From Bog-473 sp963836605 (GTDB taxonomy: Bacteria; Actinomycetota; Acidimicrobiia; Acidimicrobiales; RAAP-2): a stretch of DNA of 64,000 nucleotides. The notes under the pieces were generated by a model that ran no database searches, had not been told where the DNA came from, and saw nothing but the letters and a program-made list of their open reading frames with translations. The position numbers and the translations under genes were made by a program. This document shows, piece by piece, positions 1-8,122 of the stretch. The stretch's first letter is position 1; each line of letters opens with the position of its first letter. The stretch is taken from contig CAWIKB010000009.1 of the NCBI GenBank assembly GCA_963836605.1, forward strand, positions 1,054,001-1,118,000, given 5' to 3'.

Positions 1-210
1 GGGCTCCAGGTCGGGGTCGAGATCGCCCTTGGACGGCGAACGACGCTTGACCTCGGCGATGCACGCCAACCCGCCTCCCCGCAGGGCCGCGGCGAAGTCG
101 CGCGGCGCCGGGAGTCCCGTGGCCCGAGCGGCCAGTTCGTCGGGATCGCGGTGATCGTCATCGGCGCGCGCCCGATGCGATGCCAAGATATCCCCCAGGT
201 AGGTGGGCAT
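1..210 (-). CDS. trpC: Indole-3-glycerol phosphate synthase, N-terminal part
   Basis: Only the first 70 codons lie in the window; the gene runs off the left edge. The reading starts MPTYLGDILASHRARADDD and reaches IAEVKRRSPSKGDL, the conserved beta-1 strand of the TrpC barrel whose Lys in EVKRRSPS contacts substrate. The enzyme closes the indole ring from CdRP in tryptophan synthesis. The ATG at 208-210 is the first in frame and matches the family's usual N-terminus. It is divergent from the reductase gene at 280 and lies downstream of trpE and ygfZ, so it belongs to the his/trp region although it is separated by an unrelated gene. Confidence 0.9.
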   Translation of the reverse strand, partial: MPTYLGDILASHRARADDDHRDPDELAARATGLPAPRDFAAALRGGGLACIAEVKRRSPSKGDLDPDLEP

Positions 211-279
211 GATGGCCCAGCGTAGCGGGGCACCACTCACCTTCCGGGCCGTCTCGATACCGTCGAAGGAGAACACGCC

Positions 280-693
280 GTGTCCGCCACCAACGATTTC
301 AACCAAGCCGTCATCGATGAATTCCGGGCCAACAAGGGGGTGGTGGGCGGAGGGTTCGCCGGCGCTCCCGTGGTCCTCTTGCACACGACGGGCGCCAAAT
401 CGGGCTCGGCCCGGGTCAATCCTCTGGTCTCACTCACCAGCGACGGGACGCTCTACGTCTTCGCGTCGTTCGCCGGCGGGCCCAGGAACCCCGACTGGTA
501 CCACAACCTGGTGGCCCACCCCAGGGTCCAGGTGGAGTTCGGCGAGGAGACCTTCGACGCCACCGCCACGCCGGTCACCGGCGAGGAGCGGGATCGGATC
601 TACGCCGAACAGGCCGCCCTCATGCCGGCCTTCGCCGACTACGAGGCGAAGACGACGCGCCGCATCCCGGTGGTCGCGCTCAACCGGGACTAG
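280..693 (+). CDS. Ddn-family (nitroreductase/deazaflavin-dependent) oxidoreductase
   Basis: This 137-residue protein begins with GTG at 280, eight bases after AAGGAG. It has the split-barrel F420-binding pattern of the Ddn/DUF385 family: LLHTTGAKSGSARVNPL (about residues 33-49), then NPDWYHNLVAHPRVQVE (about 70-86), and a C-terminal RRIPVVAL strand. Relatives bind deazaflavin F420 and reduce quinones, nitro compounds or unsaturated ketones; the substrate here cannot be told. Length is typical. It stands alone on the plus strand inside a minus-strand biosynthetic region, between ygfZ and trpC, so it is probably a separate transcription unit. Confidence 0.85.
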   Translation: MSATNDFNQAVIDEFRANKGVVGGGFAGAPVVLLHTTGAKSGSARVNPLVSLTSDGTLYVFASFAGGPRNPDWYHNLVAHPRVQVEFGEETFDATATPVTGEERDRIYAEQAALMPAFADYEAKTTRRIPVVALNRD

Positions 694-771
694 AGCTCCG
701 GAGGTTCGGGCTTCGGGGCTCTGTGGGTTCGGAGCTTCGGGGCCCTGTGGATTCGGGTGGGAGTTCGGGTT

Positions 772-1841
772 CTACTTCTGGTTCTCGATCGCGCTGAGTG
801 GGAGCGGCGCCACCCGGGCCGGGTGCCAGCCGCCGAGGCCATCACCGGAGCGGACACGTACCGGTCCCGGGCTCTCGACCGATCGGTGCAGGTAGGCCAG
901 GGCCACCCACGCCCCCAATTCGTCACTCCAGGCGGCCGAAGTCACCGTGCCCACCACCTTGTCGGTTACCGCGTCCGTAGCCACCGCGGCGTCCGTGTCC
1001 CCCGCGTCCGCCCCCGCTGCTGCGACGGCGTCGGGGGCGGGGCGCGGCAGGGGCAGCGTCGCCCGCGTGCAGCGTCATGCCGTAGGCCAGGGCGTCGCCC
1101 GCCGGGTCGGTGCCACCGACGAGGCCGACCAGTCGCTTGGCCACCTTGCTGCCCCGGGCGTCCAGCCGGGCCACCAGCTCCTGCCCGGTGTAGCACCCCT
1201 TGGTGAAGCTGACGGTGCGCTCCACCAGTCCGGCTTCGGCGGCAATTGTCTTGTCGGTCAGTTCACTGCCCATGGCCGGGAGGCCCGAGACGATCCGGCA
1301 GGCCTCGACGGCCTCAGGACCGCACGCGGTGATGCCTTCGGGCAGCCCTCCCGACGTCAGGTCGAGCACCAGATCCTTGGGACCGAGGAGATCGATCCCA
1401 CCCCACCCGCTCCACTCGAAGGGAAGAACCGTCGCGCCGGCTTCGGCCAACACCGTGACCAACCCGGCCGCGGCGGTCTCGACCGCCTCCCCGCGAAGGC
1501 TCAGACACCGCCAGTCGAGGCGAGCCATCTCCACCTTGGACCGCAACAGGAATTTCCGCAGACGCGCCTCCGCCCTGGCCCCGTACCCGGCATCCACATC
1601 GAGCAGGTAACCGAGGCCGTCGACCCGGGTGACGCGGAGCAGCGCGCTCGAGCTTCCCGTCGGGCTCGAGCAGGAGGGCATCAGCGCAATCCCCCACGGC
1701 CAACCCGGAGATGTCCTGGCTCAACTGGCCCTGCAGGTAGGACTCCGCATCATCGCCGTGGACCGAGAGCACGTCCCGGCGGCTCACGAACGCGCCGGCG
1801 CCGCGCCGCAGTGCCTCCACCTCGTCGCTCACGCGGCTCAC
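772..1841 (-). CDS. ygfZ: YgfZ/GcvT-like folate-binding protein, two apparent frameshifts
   Basis: This tetrahydrofolate-binding protein helps maintain or repair Fe-S clusters. The family signature KGCYTGQELVARLDARG is intact in the middle frame. The start is GTG at 1841, whose GTGA overlaps the trpE stop, with GGAGGGAG upstream. Three frames must be joined: residues from MSRVSDEVEALRRG to LLLEPDGKL, then SALLRVTRVDGLGY to the signature, then a C-terminal frame ending LPLSAIENQK. Both joins (about 1645-1652 and 1032-1041) need one base skipped in a G/C-rich stretch. Before the last domain is an Ala/Asp-rich linker (about 25 residues) absent from typical members. About 355 residues when repaired. 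Confidence 0.75.
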
Positions 1842-3394
1842 TGCTCCCTCCGCCCCGCCGACGTCGTCCGCCCCGCCGTCATCTCCCGGGCCGCCGTCAC
1901 CGCCACCAGCACGGCCCGCGCCTTCTGCTCGCACTCCTCGTCCTCCCGGTGCGGGTCACTGTCGGCCACGATCCCCGCCCCGGCCTGCACGCTGGCCCGC
2001 CCGTCCGGCGAGACCACCATGGTCCTGATGGCGATGGCGGTGTCCACGTTGCCCGAGAAGTCGACGTACCCCACCACCCCGCCGTAGACGCCGCGCTTGG
2101 TCGACTCGAGCTCGTCGATGATCTGCATGGCCCGCACCTTGGGTGCCCCCGAGAGGGTGCCGGCGGGCAGGGTGGCCCGCAGGACGTCGATGGGCCCCTT
2201 CCCGTCGGCCAGCTGGCCCGAGACCTGCGAGGTGATGTGCATGATGTGGCTGTAGCGCTCGATGGACATCAGCTCGTCCACCTTCTCGGTCCCGAAGCGC
2301 ACCACGCGCCCGACATCGTTGCGAGCCAGATCGACCAGCATGATGTGCTCGGCCAGTTCCTTGGGATCCTCGGCCAGCTCCCCCGCGAGCACCCGGTCGT
2401 GATGTTCGTTCGCACCCCGCGGGCGCGACCCCGCGATGGGCCGGGAGGTCACGATCCCCTCCCGCAACCGCACCATCGGCTCGGGTGACGCCCCGACCAC
2501 GGTGACCTCGGGGAAGCGGAGGAAGTACAGGTAGGGGCTGGGGTTGAGCAGGCGCAGGGCCCGGTAGACGTCGAAGGGGTCGGCCTCGAGCTGCAAGTCG
2601 TACCGCTGCGAGAGCACGACCTGGAAGATGTCACCGGCGCGGATGTACTCCTTCGCCGTCTCGATCCCGGCTCGATACGCCGCCCCGCTCACCGTCCGCT
2701 CGGCCTCGGCCGCCACCAGGTCCGGGCCCGGCGCCGCCATCATGGCGCCCCCGTGTTCGTGCCCGGGCATGGGCGAGGGCGACCGCGCGCAATCGACGGC
2801 CAGCTCGCACAGGCGTTGGCACGCCGCCTCGTATGCGGCGGCCCGCGCGGCGTCGTCGGCCCCGTCGGGCACCACCACGTTGTCGATGAGCACGATGCGC
2901 TGACGCCAGTGGTCGAAGGCGGCGAACTGGCCGATCACCACCATGGCGGCGTCGGGATGGCCCAGGTCGTCGCGCGGCACGCTCGGGAGCCGCTCGATCT
3001 CGCGCACCACGTCGTAACCCAGGTACCCGACCAAGCCGCCGTGCAGCGGCGGGAGCCCGTCCAGGGTCGGCGAACGGAAGCGAGCCAGCAGCTCCTCGAT
3101 GGCCGACAGGATCCCCTCGTCCGACGAGCCGACGCCGAGGGGCCCGGCTGCCGACACCGATCTCCCGCGCGCGGTCAGGGTGGCCAGCGGTCGCCGGCCG
3201 ACGAAGGAGTAGCGCCCCCAGCGCTCACCGCCCTCGACCGATTCGAAGAGGAACCCGTCGGCCTCGCCGACCAGGTTGGCGAACGCGGCCACCGGCGTCA
3301 GGGTGTCCGCCACGACCTCGCACCACACCGGCACGATGGCGTGCTCCTTGGCCAGGGCGGCGAACTCAGCCGCGTCCGGTCGGAAGGTCAACAT
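1838..3394 (-). CDS. trpE: Anthranilate synthase component I
   Basis: The product (518 residues from ATG 3394) converts chorismate and ammonia or glutamine to anthranilate. The chorismate-binding C-terminal half shows VVGASPEPMVRL, SRPIAGSRPRG, HIMLVDLARNDVGRV, LPAGTLSGAPK and GAGIVADSDPHRE in order. The N-terminal domain has FLFESVEGGERWGRYSFVG, the region that in TrpE binds inhibitory tryptophan. The start overlaps the end of hisI by 7 bases and the stop overlaps the ygfZ GTG, so it sits in a coupled run. A longer reading from 3460 exists but lacks family support. No glutaminase (trpG) is in the window. I see no leader peptide rich in Trp. Confidence 0.95.
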   Translation of the reverse strand: MLTFRPDAAEFAALAKEHAIVPVWCEVVADTLTPVAAFANLVGEADGFLFESVEGGERWGRYSFVGRRPLATLTARGRSVSAAGPLGVGSSDEGILSAIEELLARFRSPTLDGLPPLHGGLVGYLGYDVVREIERLPSVPRDDLGHPDAAMVVIGQFAAFDHWRQRIVLIDNVVVPDGADDAARAAAYEAACQRLCELAVDCARSPSPMPGHEHGGAMMAAPGPDLVAAEAERTVSGAAYRAGIETAKEYIRAGDIFQVVLSQRYDLQLEADPFDVYRALRLLNPSPYLYFLRFPEVTVVGASPEPMVRLREGIVTSRPIAGSRPRGANEHHDRVLAGELAEDPKELAEHIMLVDLARNDVGRVVRFGTEKVDELMSIERYSHIMHITSQVSGQLADGKGPIDVLRATLPAGTLSGAPKVRAMQIIDELESTKRGVYGGVVGYVDFSGNVDTAIAIRTMVVSPDGRASVQAGAGIVADSDPHREDEECEQKARAVLVAVTAAREMTAGRTTSAGRREQ

Positions 3395-3786
3395 GGCGGC
3401 GGCACGCCGGGACCCGAACCGAGCGTGCGGAAAAAGCAAGAGCGGTTCCCCGTGTGGCACGCGCCAGCGCCGTGCTGATCGACGAGGACGACCAGGGCGT
3501 CACCGTCGCAGTCGAGGCGGACCTCACGCACGTACTGGCGGTCCCCCGACGTCTCGCCCTTCTGCCAGTACTCCTGACGGGCCCGGCTGTAGAACCACGA
3601 ACGGCCCGAGCGCAGGGTGCGGGCCAGCGCTTCGGCGTCCATGTAGGCCATGGTCAGCACGGTGCCGTCGTTGGCGTCCTGGACGATCGCCGGCACCAGG
3701 CCACCCATCTTCTCGAAGTCGACCTCGCCCACCAACCCCTCGTCCACCTGGAGGGGCACGCCCTCGGGCACGCTCAGATCGCTCAT
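3388..3786 (-). CDS. hisI: Phosphoribosyl-AMP cyclohydrolase
   Basis: This 132-residue stand-alone HisI opens the adenine ring of PR-AMP, the third step of histidine synthesis. Visible motifs are NDGTVLTMAYMD (39-50), SRARQEYWQKGETSGDRQ (67-84), the acidic cluster DCDGDA (92-97) that binds Mg, and three cysteines (93, 110, 117) spaced as the Zn ligands of the family. There is no HisE (pyrophosphohydrolase) domain, so hisE must lie elsewhere. ATG 3786 follows GAGG by about ten bases. It overlaps trpE by 7 bases and is 57 bases after the cpn10-like gene. Confidence 0.95.
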   Translation of the reverse strand: MSDLSVPEGVPLQVDEGLVGEVDFEKMGGLVPAIVQDANDGTVLTMAYMDAEALARTLRSGRSWFYSRARQEYWQKGETSGDRQYVREVRLDCDGDALVVLVDQHGAGACHTGNRSCFFRTLGSGPGVPPPC

Positions 3787-3843
3787 CGCGGTAGATCCCT
3801 CATCGCAACGGAGCGCTGATCGGTAGCACAGCTCTCACTCGTC

Positions 3844-4203
3844 TCATAGATACAGCCCCGTCCCGCTGTCGTTGCGCTTCGACGCGATGGCGTGGATGTC
3901 CCGCTCGCGCAGAATGACGTACTCCTCCCCGTGCACCTCGACCTCGAAGCGGTCCTCGGGGTTGAACAGCACGGTGTCGCCCACCTTGACCGACCGGACA
4001 TGGGGGCCGACCGCGATGGTCTCGGCCCAGGTGAGCCGGCGCGAGATCTGGGCCGTGGCCGGGATCAGGATGCCGGCCCGGGACCGCCGCTCCCCGTCGG
4101 TCGATGAGATCTGCACCAGGACGCGGTCGAACAGGACCGAAATAGGCTGTTTTTCCTCGGCTTCGGCCGGCACACCGGTCTTCTTGGTCGTGGTTGACGG
4201 CAC
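3844..4203 (-). CDS. Cpn10 (GroES)-like protein inside the his operon
   Basis: A 119-residue protein with the GroES barrel pattern: LFDRVLVQ near residue 24, AGILIPATAQ, an ETIAVGP turn, VKVGDTVLFNPEDR, and EVEVHGEEYVILRERDIHAI at the C-terminal end. The segment corresponding to the GroES mobile loop reads SSTDGERRSRAGILIPA, so a loop is retained but is not the classical one. No groEL is adjacent; it sits between hisF and hisI. A 20-residue polar N-terminal tail precedes the fold. GTG 4203 is the best start because homology begins just after it; a longer open frame upstream overlaps hisF and looks non-coding. Whether it works with a GroEL is unknown. Confidence 0.8.
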   Translation of the reverse strand: MPSTTTKKTGVPAEAEEKQPISVLFDRVLVQISSTDGERRSRAGILIPATAQISRRLTWAETIAVGPHVRSVKVGDTVLFNPEDRFEVEVHGEEYVILRERDIHAIASKRNDSGTGLYL

Positions 4204-4238
4204 CCTGGCACGGTACCGCACCAGGGCGCCCGTCCAGG

Positions 4239-5009
4239 TCAGACCGGTCGGACGGTGACCCCGCGCGACGCCATGTACGCCTTGGCCTCCGCCAGGCTGA
4301 AGGTCCGTCGATGGAAGATCGAGGCGGCCAGCACGGCGTCGGCGCCGCCCTCGAGCGCGCCGTCGACCAGATGCTGCAGGGTCCCCACCCCGCCCGAGGC
4401 CACCACCGGGATGGGAACCGCGTCGACCACGGCCCGGGTCAGCGCCAGATCGAAGCCTTCCTTGGTGCCGTCGCGGTCCATGCTGGTGAGCAGAATCTCC
4501 CCCGCCCCGTTCGCCGCGCTCTCGGTGGCCCAGGCCAGGGCATCCCGGCCGGTCGGCCGCCGTCCGCCATGGGTGAAGACCTCCCACCCTCCCCCCTCGC
4601 CCGCCGGCCGGGCCCGGGCGTCGATGGCCACCACGGCACACTGGGACCCGAACTCGTCGGCGATGTCGCGCACCAGCGACGGCCGTTCGACGGCGGCCGT
4701 GTTCATGCCCACCTTGTCCGCCCCGGCGCGCAGCAGGCGGCGCGCGTCATCGGCGACCCGGACGCCGCCCCCCACGGTCAAGGGGATGAACACCTGCTCG
4801 GCGGCGCGGGCCACCACCGAGACCATGGTGTCGCGGGCGTCGGAGGAGGCCGTGATGTCGAGAAAGATCAGCTCGTCCGCGCCCTCGGCGTCGTAGCGGG
4901 CGGCCAGCTCCACGGGGTCGCCCTCGTCGGTCAGGTCGACGAACTGGACCCCCTTGACCACCCGGCCGGCGGTGACGTCGAGGCAGGGGATCAGTCGGAC
5001 GGTGCGCAT
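4239..5009 (-). CDS. hisF: Imidazole glycerol phosphate synthase cyclase subunit
   Basis: HisF is a (beta/alpha)8 barrel that, with ammonia from HisH, turns PRFAR into IGP and AICAR. The two catalytic aspartates are present at the canonical places, D11 (IPCLDVTAGRVVKGV) and D130 (AVVAIDAR). Phosphate-binding turns VGGGVR and VASGGVG are intact. Residues about 142-153 carry a Gly/Ala-rich stretch (RPAGEGGG) common in the family. At 256 residues it is full length. It starts within hisA (19-base overlap), consistent with co-translation of the pathway. Confidence 0.97.
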   Translation of the reverse strand: MRTVRLIPCLDVTAGRVVKGVQFVDLTDEGDPVELAARYDAEGADELIFLDITASSDARDTMVSVVARAAEQVFIPLTVGGGVRVADDARRLLRAGADKVGMNTAAVERPSLVRDIADEFGSQCAVVAIDARARPAGEGGGWEVFTHGGRRPTGRDALAWATESAANGAGEILLTSMDRDGTKEGFDLALTRAVVDAVPIPVVASGGVGTLQHLVDGALEGGADAVLAASIFHRRTFSLAEAKAYMASRGVTVRPV

Positions 5010-5744
5010 GCGGCCAGAGCCTCCTCCACGCCGAAGCGGCCCTCGACCAGCGCCTTGCCCACGATGGCCCCGGCCAGCCCGACGCCCCCGGTCGAGAGCG
5101 CGGCGAGCGCCCGCAGGTCATCGAGCCCCGCCACGCCCCCCGATGCCACCACCGGCGCCGCGGTCAACCCCACCACCGAAGCCAATCCGGCCAGGTCGGG
5201 ACCCTCGAGCATGCCGTCGCGGGCGATGGAGGTGGCGATCACCGCGGCGATCGGCTCACCCGCCCACAGCGCCAACAGCTCGGCCACCGAGCGCCCCGAG
5301 GCTGCGCTCCACCCGTGGCCCATGGCCTGGGCCAGGCCGTCCTCCACGATGTAGTCCAGCCCGACGGCAACCTGACCGGGCCAGCGCCGGGCGCACCGGG
5401 TGGCGAAATCGGGCTCCTCGAGGGCGGCCGTGCCCAGTACGACGCGATCCACTCCCAACTCCAGCACCGCGGCGACGTCCTCGGCCCGACGGAGTCCACC
5501 TCCGGTCTGCACTCGGGCCGAACCCGACGCCAGCTTGACGATCCGGGCCAGGGCCTCGCGCTCGTGCGGCACGCCGGTGCGCGCCGCGCTCGAGGTCAAC
5601 GACGTGCAACCAGGTGGCCCCGGCAGCCACGAAGGACGCGGCCAGGTCCGACGGGTCGCCGTAGCGCACCTCGCGCCCGAAGTCACCCTGGGTCAACCGG
5701 ACCGCGGCGCCGCCGCGGAGGTCGATGGCCGGGAAGAGGTCCAC
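4991..5744 (-). CDS. hisA: ProFAR isomerase HisA, one apparent frameshift
   Basis: HisA isomerises ProFAR to PRFAR. The start is GTG 5744, 10 bases after the hisH stop, giving MDLFPAIDLRGGAAVRLTQG with catalytic D8. The frame then breaks at about 5579-5588: VVDLER must be joined to ARTGVPHEREALARIV by skipping one base in a run of alternating G and C. After that the barrel continues normally (VQTGGGLR, GLDYIVEDG with D130 in repaired numbering, TSIARDGMLEGPDL, VVASGGV) to residue 250. Joined this way it has no gap relative to the family, so I treat the shift as a sequence error, not decay. It could also serve as TrpF (PriA type); no trpF is seen here. Confidence 0.88.
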
Positions 5745-5754
5745 GCCCGAATCC

Positions 5755-6381
5755 TCAGGCCGCCAGCGCGACGAAGTTGGCCAGCAGCGCCAGTCCGGTC
5801 CGGCCGGACTTCTCGGGGTGGAACTGGGCGCCCCACAGGGGGCCCCGCGCCACGAGCGCCGCCACCGGCCCGCCGTAGTCACAGACCGCCACCGTCTCGG
5901 GCCCGACGGGAGGGGCGTACGAGTGCACGAAGTAGACCCAGGGCTTCTCCCCCAGGCCGCGCAGCGGGGCCGGGTCGGGCTCACCCCGGGCGACGAGTTG
6001 GTTCCACTGCATCTGCGGGTGCTTCTCTCCCGCCGCCAACGTGGTCACCGTGCCCCCGAACACACCGAGGCCCGTCGCCTCGGGGCTCTCCTCCGAGCCC
6101 TCGTAGAGCAGTTGGAATCCGATGCACACCCCGAAGAACGGCACCCCCGCCGCCAGCGCCCCGCGGGCCGCCGGCTCCAAACCGCTCTCGTGGAGGGCCC
6201 GGGCACACGCCCCGAACGCCCCGACGCCCGGCAGCACCACCGCGTCGGCCGCCTCCACCGAGGCCGCGTCGGCGACCAGCCGGGCGTCGGCGCCGACGTG
6301 CTGCAGGGCCTTCTCGGCCGAGCGCAGGTTCCCGATGCCGTAGTCGAGCACGGCGATCCGCGGGCCCGGGACCGCGTTCAC
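5755..6381 (-). CDS. hisH: Imidazole glycerol phosphate synthase glutaminase subunit
   Basis: HisH is the class I glutaminase that feeds ammonia to HisF. The nucleophile is C86 in PFFGVCIGFQLL and the His/Glu of the triad are H188 and E190 in WGAQFHPEKSGRTG. MQWNQL and VYFVHSY are the usual interface and structural motifs. Length, 208 residues, is normal. GTG 6381 overlaps the hisB stop as GTGA. Confidence 0.96.
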   Translation of the reverse strand: MNAVPGPRIAVLDYGIGNLRSAEKALQHVGADARLVADAASVEAADAVVLPGVGAFGACARALHESGLEPAARGALAAGVPFFGVCIGFQLLYEGSEESPEATGLGVFGGTVTTLAAGEKHPQMQWNQLVARGEPDPAPLRGLGEKPWVYFVHSYAPPVGPETVAVCDYGGPVAALVARGPLWGAQFHPEKSGRTGLALLANFVALAA

Positions 6382-6980
6382 AGGCTCCCCTTGGTCGAAG
6401 GGATCCCCCCGCCCTCGATCCGCACGGCGTCGCGCAACGACCGGGCCACGCCCTTGAAGCTGGCCTCGAGCATGTGGTGGGTGTTCCTGCCCTCGAGCCG
6501 GCGGATGTGCAGGGTGAGGTTGCCCGCGGTGGCGAAGGCCCGCCAGAACTCCTCGGCCAATTGCGGATCGAAGGGCGGTGTGCCCAGCCCGACCGTGTCG
6601 GGGGCGAACTCGAGCCCGTAGGCCAGGAAGGGACGGCCGGACAGGTCGAGCGCCACCTCGATCAACGCCTCGTCGAGCGGCAGCAGCATGGAGGCGAAGC
6701 GCCTGATGCCCCGCTTGTCGCCCAGCGCCTCGGCCAGGCAGCCGCCCAGGGTGATGCCGACATCCTCCACGGTGTGGTGGGCGTCGACGTGCAGGTCACC
6801 CTGGGCCTTGACGGTGAGGTCGAACGAGGCGTGGCGCCCCAGCTGCTCCACCATGTGGTCGAAGAAGGGCAGCCCGGTCGAGACGTCGACCACCCCGCTC
6901 CCGTCGACCAGGAGCGAGGCCTCGATCGTGGTCTCCTTGGTCGCTCGCTTCTTCTCGGCACGGCGGACGGCGGTGGTCAC
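6378..6980 (-). CDS. hisB: Imidazoleglycerol-phosphate dehydratase
   Basis: A 200-residue monofunctional IGP dehydratase without the HAD phosphatase domain of enterobacterial HisB. Both halves of the duplicated fold carry the Mn-binding signatures: LPFFDHMVEQLGRH with DAHHTVEDVGI in the first, and NTHHMLEASFKGVAR in the second. GTG 6980 overlaps the hisC stop (GTGA) and its own stop overlaps hisH. The first 15 residues are basic and specific to this protein. Confidence 0.96.
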   Translation of the reverse strand: MTTAVRRAEKKRATKETTIEASLLVDGSGVVDVSTGLPFFDHMVEQLGRHASFDLTVKAQGDLHVDAHHTVEDVGITLGGCLAEALGDKRGIRRFASMLLPLDEALIEVALDLSGRPFLAYGLEFAPDTVGLGTPPFDPQLAEEFWRAFATAGNLTLHIRRLEGRNTHHMLEASFKGVARSLRDAVRIEGGGIPSTKGSL

Positions 6981-8042
6981 AGACACTCCTTCAAGGCGAT
7001 GAGAAAGCGGTCGTTCTCGTCGGGGCGCCCGATGGTGACCCGCAGGCAGCCGGACAGGCCCTCCCAACTGGCGCAATTGCGGATGAGCACCGAGCGGTCG
7101 AGGAGACCCTGCCACACCGTGTCCGCCTGGTGGCTCAAGGGTCGGAAGAGGATGAAGTTGGCGTCGGACGGCCAGCTTTCAACCGGCAGGTCACCCAGCG
7201 CGGCCGCCACCCGGCCTCGCTCTTCGGCGATCAGCGCGACCCGGGCTTCCATCTCGGCGGTGTGACGGAGGGCCAACCGCCCCGCCAGCTGGGTCTGGGT
7301 GGAGAGGTGGTAGGGCAGGACGACGGCTTCGCAGGCGCGGACCACTTCGGGATCCGCCACCAGGTAGCCCAGGCGGGCGCCGGCCATGGCCCAGGTCTTC
7401 GAGAAGGTGCGGGTGACGACGAGCGCGGGCCGTCCGGCGCCGCGCAGGGACAGCGCGCTCCACCCGGCGAACTGCCCGTAGGCCTCGTCCACGACCACCA
7501 GGCCGGGCGCCGCGGCCAGCACCGCTTCGACGGTGGCCGGCGGCTCCGTCCGCCCGGTCGGATTGTTGGGCGAACAGAGGAATGTGATCGCGGGCTGCTC
7601 GAGCCGCAGGAGGGCCGTGGCGGCATCCGGGTCGATGCGGAAGTCCTCGGTGCGGCGACCCTCGACGAGGGCGGTGCCGGTCAGGCGGCTGATGTGCGAG
7701 TGCAACGCGTAGGTCGGCTCGAACACGCAGGCCCGGCGGCCCGGTCCCCCGTAGGCCAGCAGCAGGCACTGCAACACCTCGTTGGAGCCGTTGGCGCAGA
7801 AGATCTCCTCGGGCGCGACGTCGTGCAGCCCGGCCACCGCTGCCCGCAGCTCGGTGGCCGCTCGATCGGGATAGCGGTGGAACGCCACCTCGCGCAGAGC
7901 GTCGAGTAGTTCCGCCTTCCATTCCTCCGGAGGCGGGAACGGGGACTCGTTGGTGTTGAGCCGAACGTCGGCCTCGACCTGGGGCGAGTGGTAGCCGTCG
8001 GTCACTTGGAGATCGGGGCGCAGCGGCGGGAGCGGCGCTCAT
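6977..8042 (-). CDS. hisC: Histidinol-phosphate aminotransferase, frameshift near the start
   Basis: A PLP enzyme transferring an amino group from glutamate to imidazole-acetol phosphate. In the uninterrupted part (GTG 8005 onward, 342 residues) LNTNESPFPPP, SPNNPTG (145-151), DEAY (173-176) and the PLP lysine K203 in TRTFSKTWAMAGARLGY are all present. Actinobacterial HisC normally begins with an L-R-x-D-L segment; this is found just upstream as LRPDLQVTDGYHSPQ if one base is skipped at about 8011-8026, giving a start at ATG 8042 that overlaps the last repeat described at 8045-8122. If no error is present the start is GTG 8005. Confidence 0.9.
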
Positions 8043-8044
8043 CA

Positions 8045-8122
8045 GGTCCACCCGTTCAGGGCGCTCATCAGGTCCACCCGTTCAGGGCGCTCATCGGCTC
8101 GACCTCTCCAGCGCGCGCATCA
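8045..8122 (-). repeat. Three 26-bp tandem repeats between hisD and hisC, each with an overlapping stop/start
   Basis: Read on the minus strand from the hisD stop, three consecutive 26-base units run 8122-8097, 8096-8071 and 8070-8045. Units 2 and 3 are identical except for the first base; unit 1 is a diverged copy. Each begins T/C-GATG and ends just before the next GATG, so each holds a short frame opened by ATG and closed by a TGA that overlaps the next ATG: MRALERSSR, then MSALNGWT twice. The fourth ATG (8042) opens hisC. The last codons of hisD resemble unit 1, so the repeat probably grew from the hisD end. Because 26 is not a multiple of 3 the frame rotates at each unit. Confidence 0.85.

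Noticed and set aside
947..7265. Very long open frames on the plus strand opposite trpE and the his genes (for example 947-2488, 4194-5354, 5400-7265)
   Set aside because: They are antisense shadows in GC-rich DNA: their translations are Arg/Pro/Gly/His-rich without family motifs, and the minus-strand genes under them are complete.
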